From Methylotenera oryzisoli_B (GTDB lineage Bacteria > Pseudomonadota > Gammaproteobacteria > Burkholderiales > Methylophilaceae): a DNA stretch of 64,000 bases. A program made the translations under genes and the position numbers. This document shows, piece after piece, positions 62,552 through 64,000 of this stretch (position 1 is its first letter; each line of letters opens with the position of its first letter). The DNA is taken from positions 1,364,001 through 1,428,000 of the forward strand of contig OZ277031.1 in NCBI GenBank assembly GCA_965613685.1, read 5' to 3'. A model generated the notes under the pieces. The model did no database searches, was not told where the DNA came from, and saw nothing but the letters and a program-made list of their open reading frames with translations.

Positions 62552-63733
62552 ATGGCCGTTATTAAAATGACTGATTTGGATTTACAAGGCAAGCGTGTCT
62601 TGATCCGTGCCGATTTAAATGTGCCGGTCAGCAACGGCAAGGTGACCTCCGACGCACGCATTAGCGCCTCCATGGCGACCATCAACTTTGCCTTAGAGGC
62701 CGGCGCCAAAGTCATGGTGACCTCGCACTTAGGTCGCCCAGAAGAAGGCGTGTATTCCGAAGAAAATTCATTGCAGCCGGTGGTCGATGTGATCAGCGCA
62801 AAACTCAATCGGCCGGTACGCTTAATCAAAAACTGGTTGGATGGCGAGCTTGCTGTGGCAGCCGGCGAGTTAGTGGTGCTGGAAAACTGCCGCTTTAATC
62901 TAGGCGAGAAGAAAAACGACGACGACTTGTCACAAAAATACGCCAAACTGTGCGACGTGTTTGTCATGGATGCCTTTGGCACGGCCCATAGGGCAGAAGC
63001 CTCTACCCACGGCGTGGCCAAGTATGCTGCGGTGGCGGCCGCCGGCATTTTATTGGTCAACGAATTGGAGGCTTTAGGCAAAGCCTTGCTCAAACCCGCG
63101 CGGCCCATGGTGGCCATCGTTGGCGGCAGCAAGGTCTCAACCAAGCTAACGGTATTGGAAAGTTTGTCTGAAAAAGTAGACCAAATGGTGGTTGGTGGTG
63201 GCATCGCCAACACCTTTTTAAAAGCAGCCGGCCATGAAATAGGTGGCTCGCTGTGCGAAGACGACTTAGTGCCGGTAGCACGCACCTTAATGGACAAAAT
63301 GAGCCAAAGAGGAGCAACCATCCCTATTGCCGTCGACGTGGTGTGCGGTAAAAAATTCGCAGCCGACGAGCCCGCCGTGAGCAAGGACGTGGAAAACGTG
63401 GCCAAAGATGACATGATTTTTGATATTGGCTCGAAATCTGCTAGTCAAATAGCAGAGATCATTAAACATGCCGGCACCGTGGTCTGGAATGGCCCGGTCG
63501 GCGTGTTTGAATTTGACCAATTTGGCGAGGGAACCAAAACCATCGCCATGGCCATAGCCAACAGCAAGGCGTTCACCTTGGCTGGTGGCGGCGATACCAT
63601 AGCGGCCATACAGAAATACGGCATAGAAGATAAAGTGGATTACATCTCGACCGCCGGTGGGGCATTTTTGGAGTTCCTAGAAGGCAAAACTTTGCCTGCG
63701 GTGGCCATACTAGAACAACGTGCTGCGCAGTAA
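62552..63733 (+). CDS. pgk: Phosphoglycerate kinase
   Basis: Transfers phosphate between 1,3-bisphosphoglycerate and ADP, 393 residues. RADLNVPVSNGKVTSDARI (about 18-36) is the substrate-binding signature. MVAIVGGSKVSTKLTVLESL and GGGIANTFL are in the hinge and nucleotide region, and AGGGDTIAAIQKYG is near the C-terminus. AAAAAGGA precedes the ATG. A clear terminator follows the stop. Confidence 0.97.
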   Translation: MAVIKMTDLDLQGKRVLIRADLNVPVSNGKVTSDARISASMATINFALEAGAKVMVTSHLGRPEEGVYSEENSLQPVVDVISAKLNRPVRLIKNWLDGELAVAAGELVVLENCRFNLGEKKNDDDLSQKYAKLCDVFVMDAFGTAHRAEASTHGVAKYAAVAAAGILLVNELEALGKALLKPARPMVAIVGGSKVSTKLTVLESLSEKVDQMVVGGGIANTFLKAAGHEIGGSLCEDDLVPVARTLMDKMSQRGATIPIAVDVVCGKKFAADEPAVSKDVENVAKDDMIFDIGSKSASQIAEIIKHAGTVVWNGPVGVFEFDQFGEGTKTIAMAIANSKAFTLAGGGDTIAAIQKYGIEDKVDYISTAGGAFLEFLEGKTLPAVAILEQRAAQ

Positions 63734-63758
63734 TACTCAGCCTAAAGCGCAGCATCGT

Positions 63759-63788
63759 AAAATGGGGCGAGACGCCCCATTTTTATTT
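63759..63788 (+). terminator. Terminator downstream of pgk
   Basis: AAAATGGGGCG (63759-63769) and CGCCCCATTTT (63773-63783) form a perfect 11-bp stem with a 3-nt loop, followed by a T-tract. It ends the gap-pgk transcript and lies 39 bp before the pyk start, so pyk would need its own promoter or read-through. Confidence 0.92.
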
Positions 63789-63826
63789 GAAATTAAAGCA
63801 ATACTTACGTTGAAAAGGCTAAGCGC

Positions 63827-64000
63827 TTGACCTTACGCAAAACCAAAATTGTCGCCACCCTAGGCCCCTCGTCTAACAGCGAGGAAATGCTGGCACGCAT
63901 GATCACGGCCGGCGTGAATGTGGTTAGGCTCAACTTCTCTCACGGCAGTGCCGAGGAGCACATACACCGAGCCGCCATGGTGCGTGCCATCGCCGCCAAA
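63827..64000 (+). CDS. pyk: Pyruvate kinase (3'-truncated by window edge)
   Basis: Only the first 58 residues are in the window. They match the pyruvate kinase N-terminus: LRKTKIVATLGPSSNSEEML followed by ITAGVNVVRLNFSHG. The start is TTG 63827, with AAAAGG 8 nt upstream. Pyruvate kinase makes pyruvate and ATP from phosphoenolpyruvate. It continues the gap-pgk-pyk order. Confidence 0.93.
   Translation, partial: MTLRKTKIVATLGPSSNSEEMLARMITAGVNVVRLNFSHGSAEEHIHRAAMVRAIAAK

Noticed and set aside
62515..63414. 299-codon open frame antisense to pgk
   Set aside because: pgk is unmistakable on the other strand, and the antisense product is Ser/Ala/Thr-rich with no domain.
1..64000. CRISPR arrays, insertion sequences, tRNA or rRNA genes, prophage or defence islands
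   Set aside because: No regularly spaced repeats, transposase-like proteins, terminal repeats, cloverleaf sequences or phage proteins were seen. All genes belong to core families.

Overview
The window reads as chromosomal core DNA of a betaproteobacterium with roughly balanced GC, most likely of the order Nitrosomonadales and possibly the methylotrophic family Methylophilaceae. This rests on family-level protein resemblance: the Thiobacillus/ferrooxidans-type GshA, Burkholderia-like MetH and AspRS, the lptM-lysA pair, the ybgC-tol-pal-cpoB block beside ruvABC-yebC, GatCAB, and a SoxYZ-like carrier of the kind often seen in methylotrophs. The assignment is an inference. Genes are very tightly packed. 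I see no tRNA, rRNA, insertion sequence, prophage or CRISPR array.

Layout. 1-5.4 kb: end of metH, mpl, a TonB/TolA-like protein and a small 2Fe-2S protein. 5.4-10.5 kb: nadA, nudB, ispH, purU, lysA and a 42-residue lipoprotein gene (lptM). 10.6-17.4 kb: a type IV minor pilin operon, pilE-fimT-pilV-pilW-pilX-pilY1, in which fimT is frameshifted. 17.4-19.4 kb: a cassette of ApbE flavin transferase, NusG-II-like protein and Gx transporter. 19.4-23.5 kb: glutathione synthesis (gshA, gshB) and lipoate synthesis (ybeD, lipB, lipA). 23.6-31.4 kb: cell-wall elongation genes dacC, rlpA, rodA, mrdA, mreD, mreC and mreB. 31.7-36.5 kb: gatCAB, pyrE and xthA. 36.5-45 kb: cpoB-pal-tolB-tolA-tolR-tolQ-ybgC-ruvB-ruvA-ruvC-yebC. 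45-54 kb: a DMT exporter, a CBS protein, trhP, yjbQ, a SoxYZ-like carrier, a VOC protein, aspS, DUF502, an FmdB zinc ribbon, an oxidoreductase and a thioredoxin-like protein. 54.2-59.1 kb: rsmE, argA, argB, a HAD phosphatase, slmA and DUF2788. 59.3-64 kb: tkt, gap, pgk and the start of pyk.

The most unusual item is argA (55077-56675). It encodes N-acetylglutamate synthase, the first enzyme of arginine synthesis, fused to an N-terminal XRE-type DNA-binding domain of about 65 residues. Its promoter carries a perfect 15-bp palindrome over the expected transcription start and a second, degenerate copy exactly 30 bp upstream over the -35 element. Together these suggest that the enzyme represses its own gene in response to pathway state. 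argB follows, with the N-terminal helix typical of arginine-inhibited kinases.

Other linked observations: AspRS carries His31, the mark of the non-discriminating type, matching the gatCAB genes in the same window. mreB and mreC are separated by a perfect 10-bp hairpin. ispH and purU share a symmetrical promoter with a TATAAT box on each strand.
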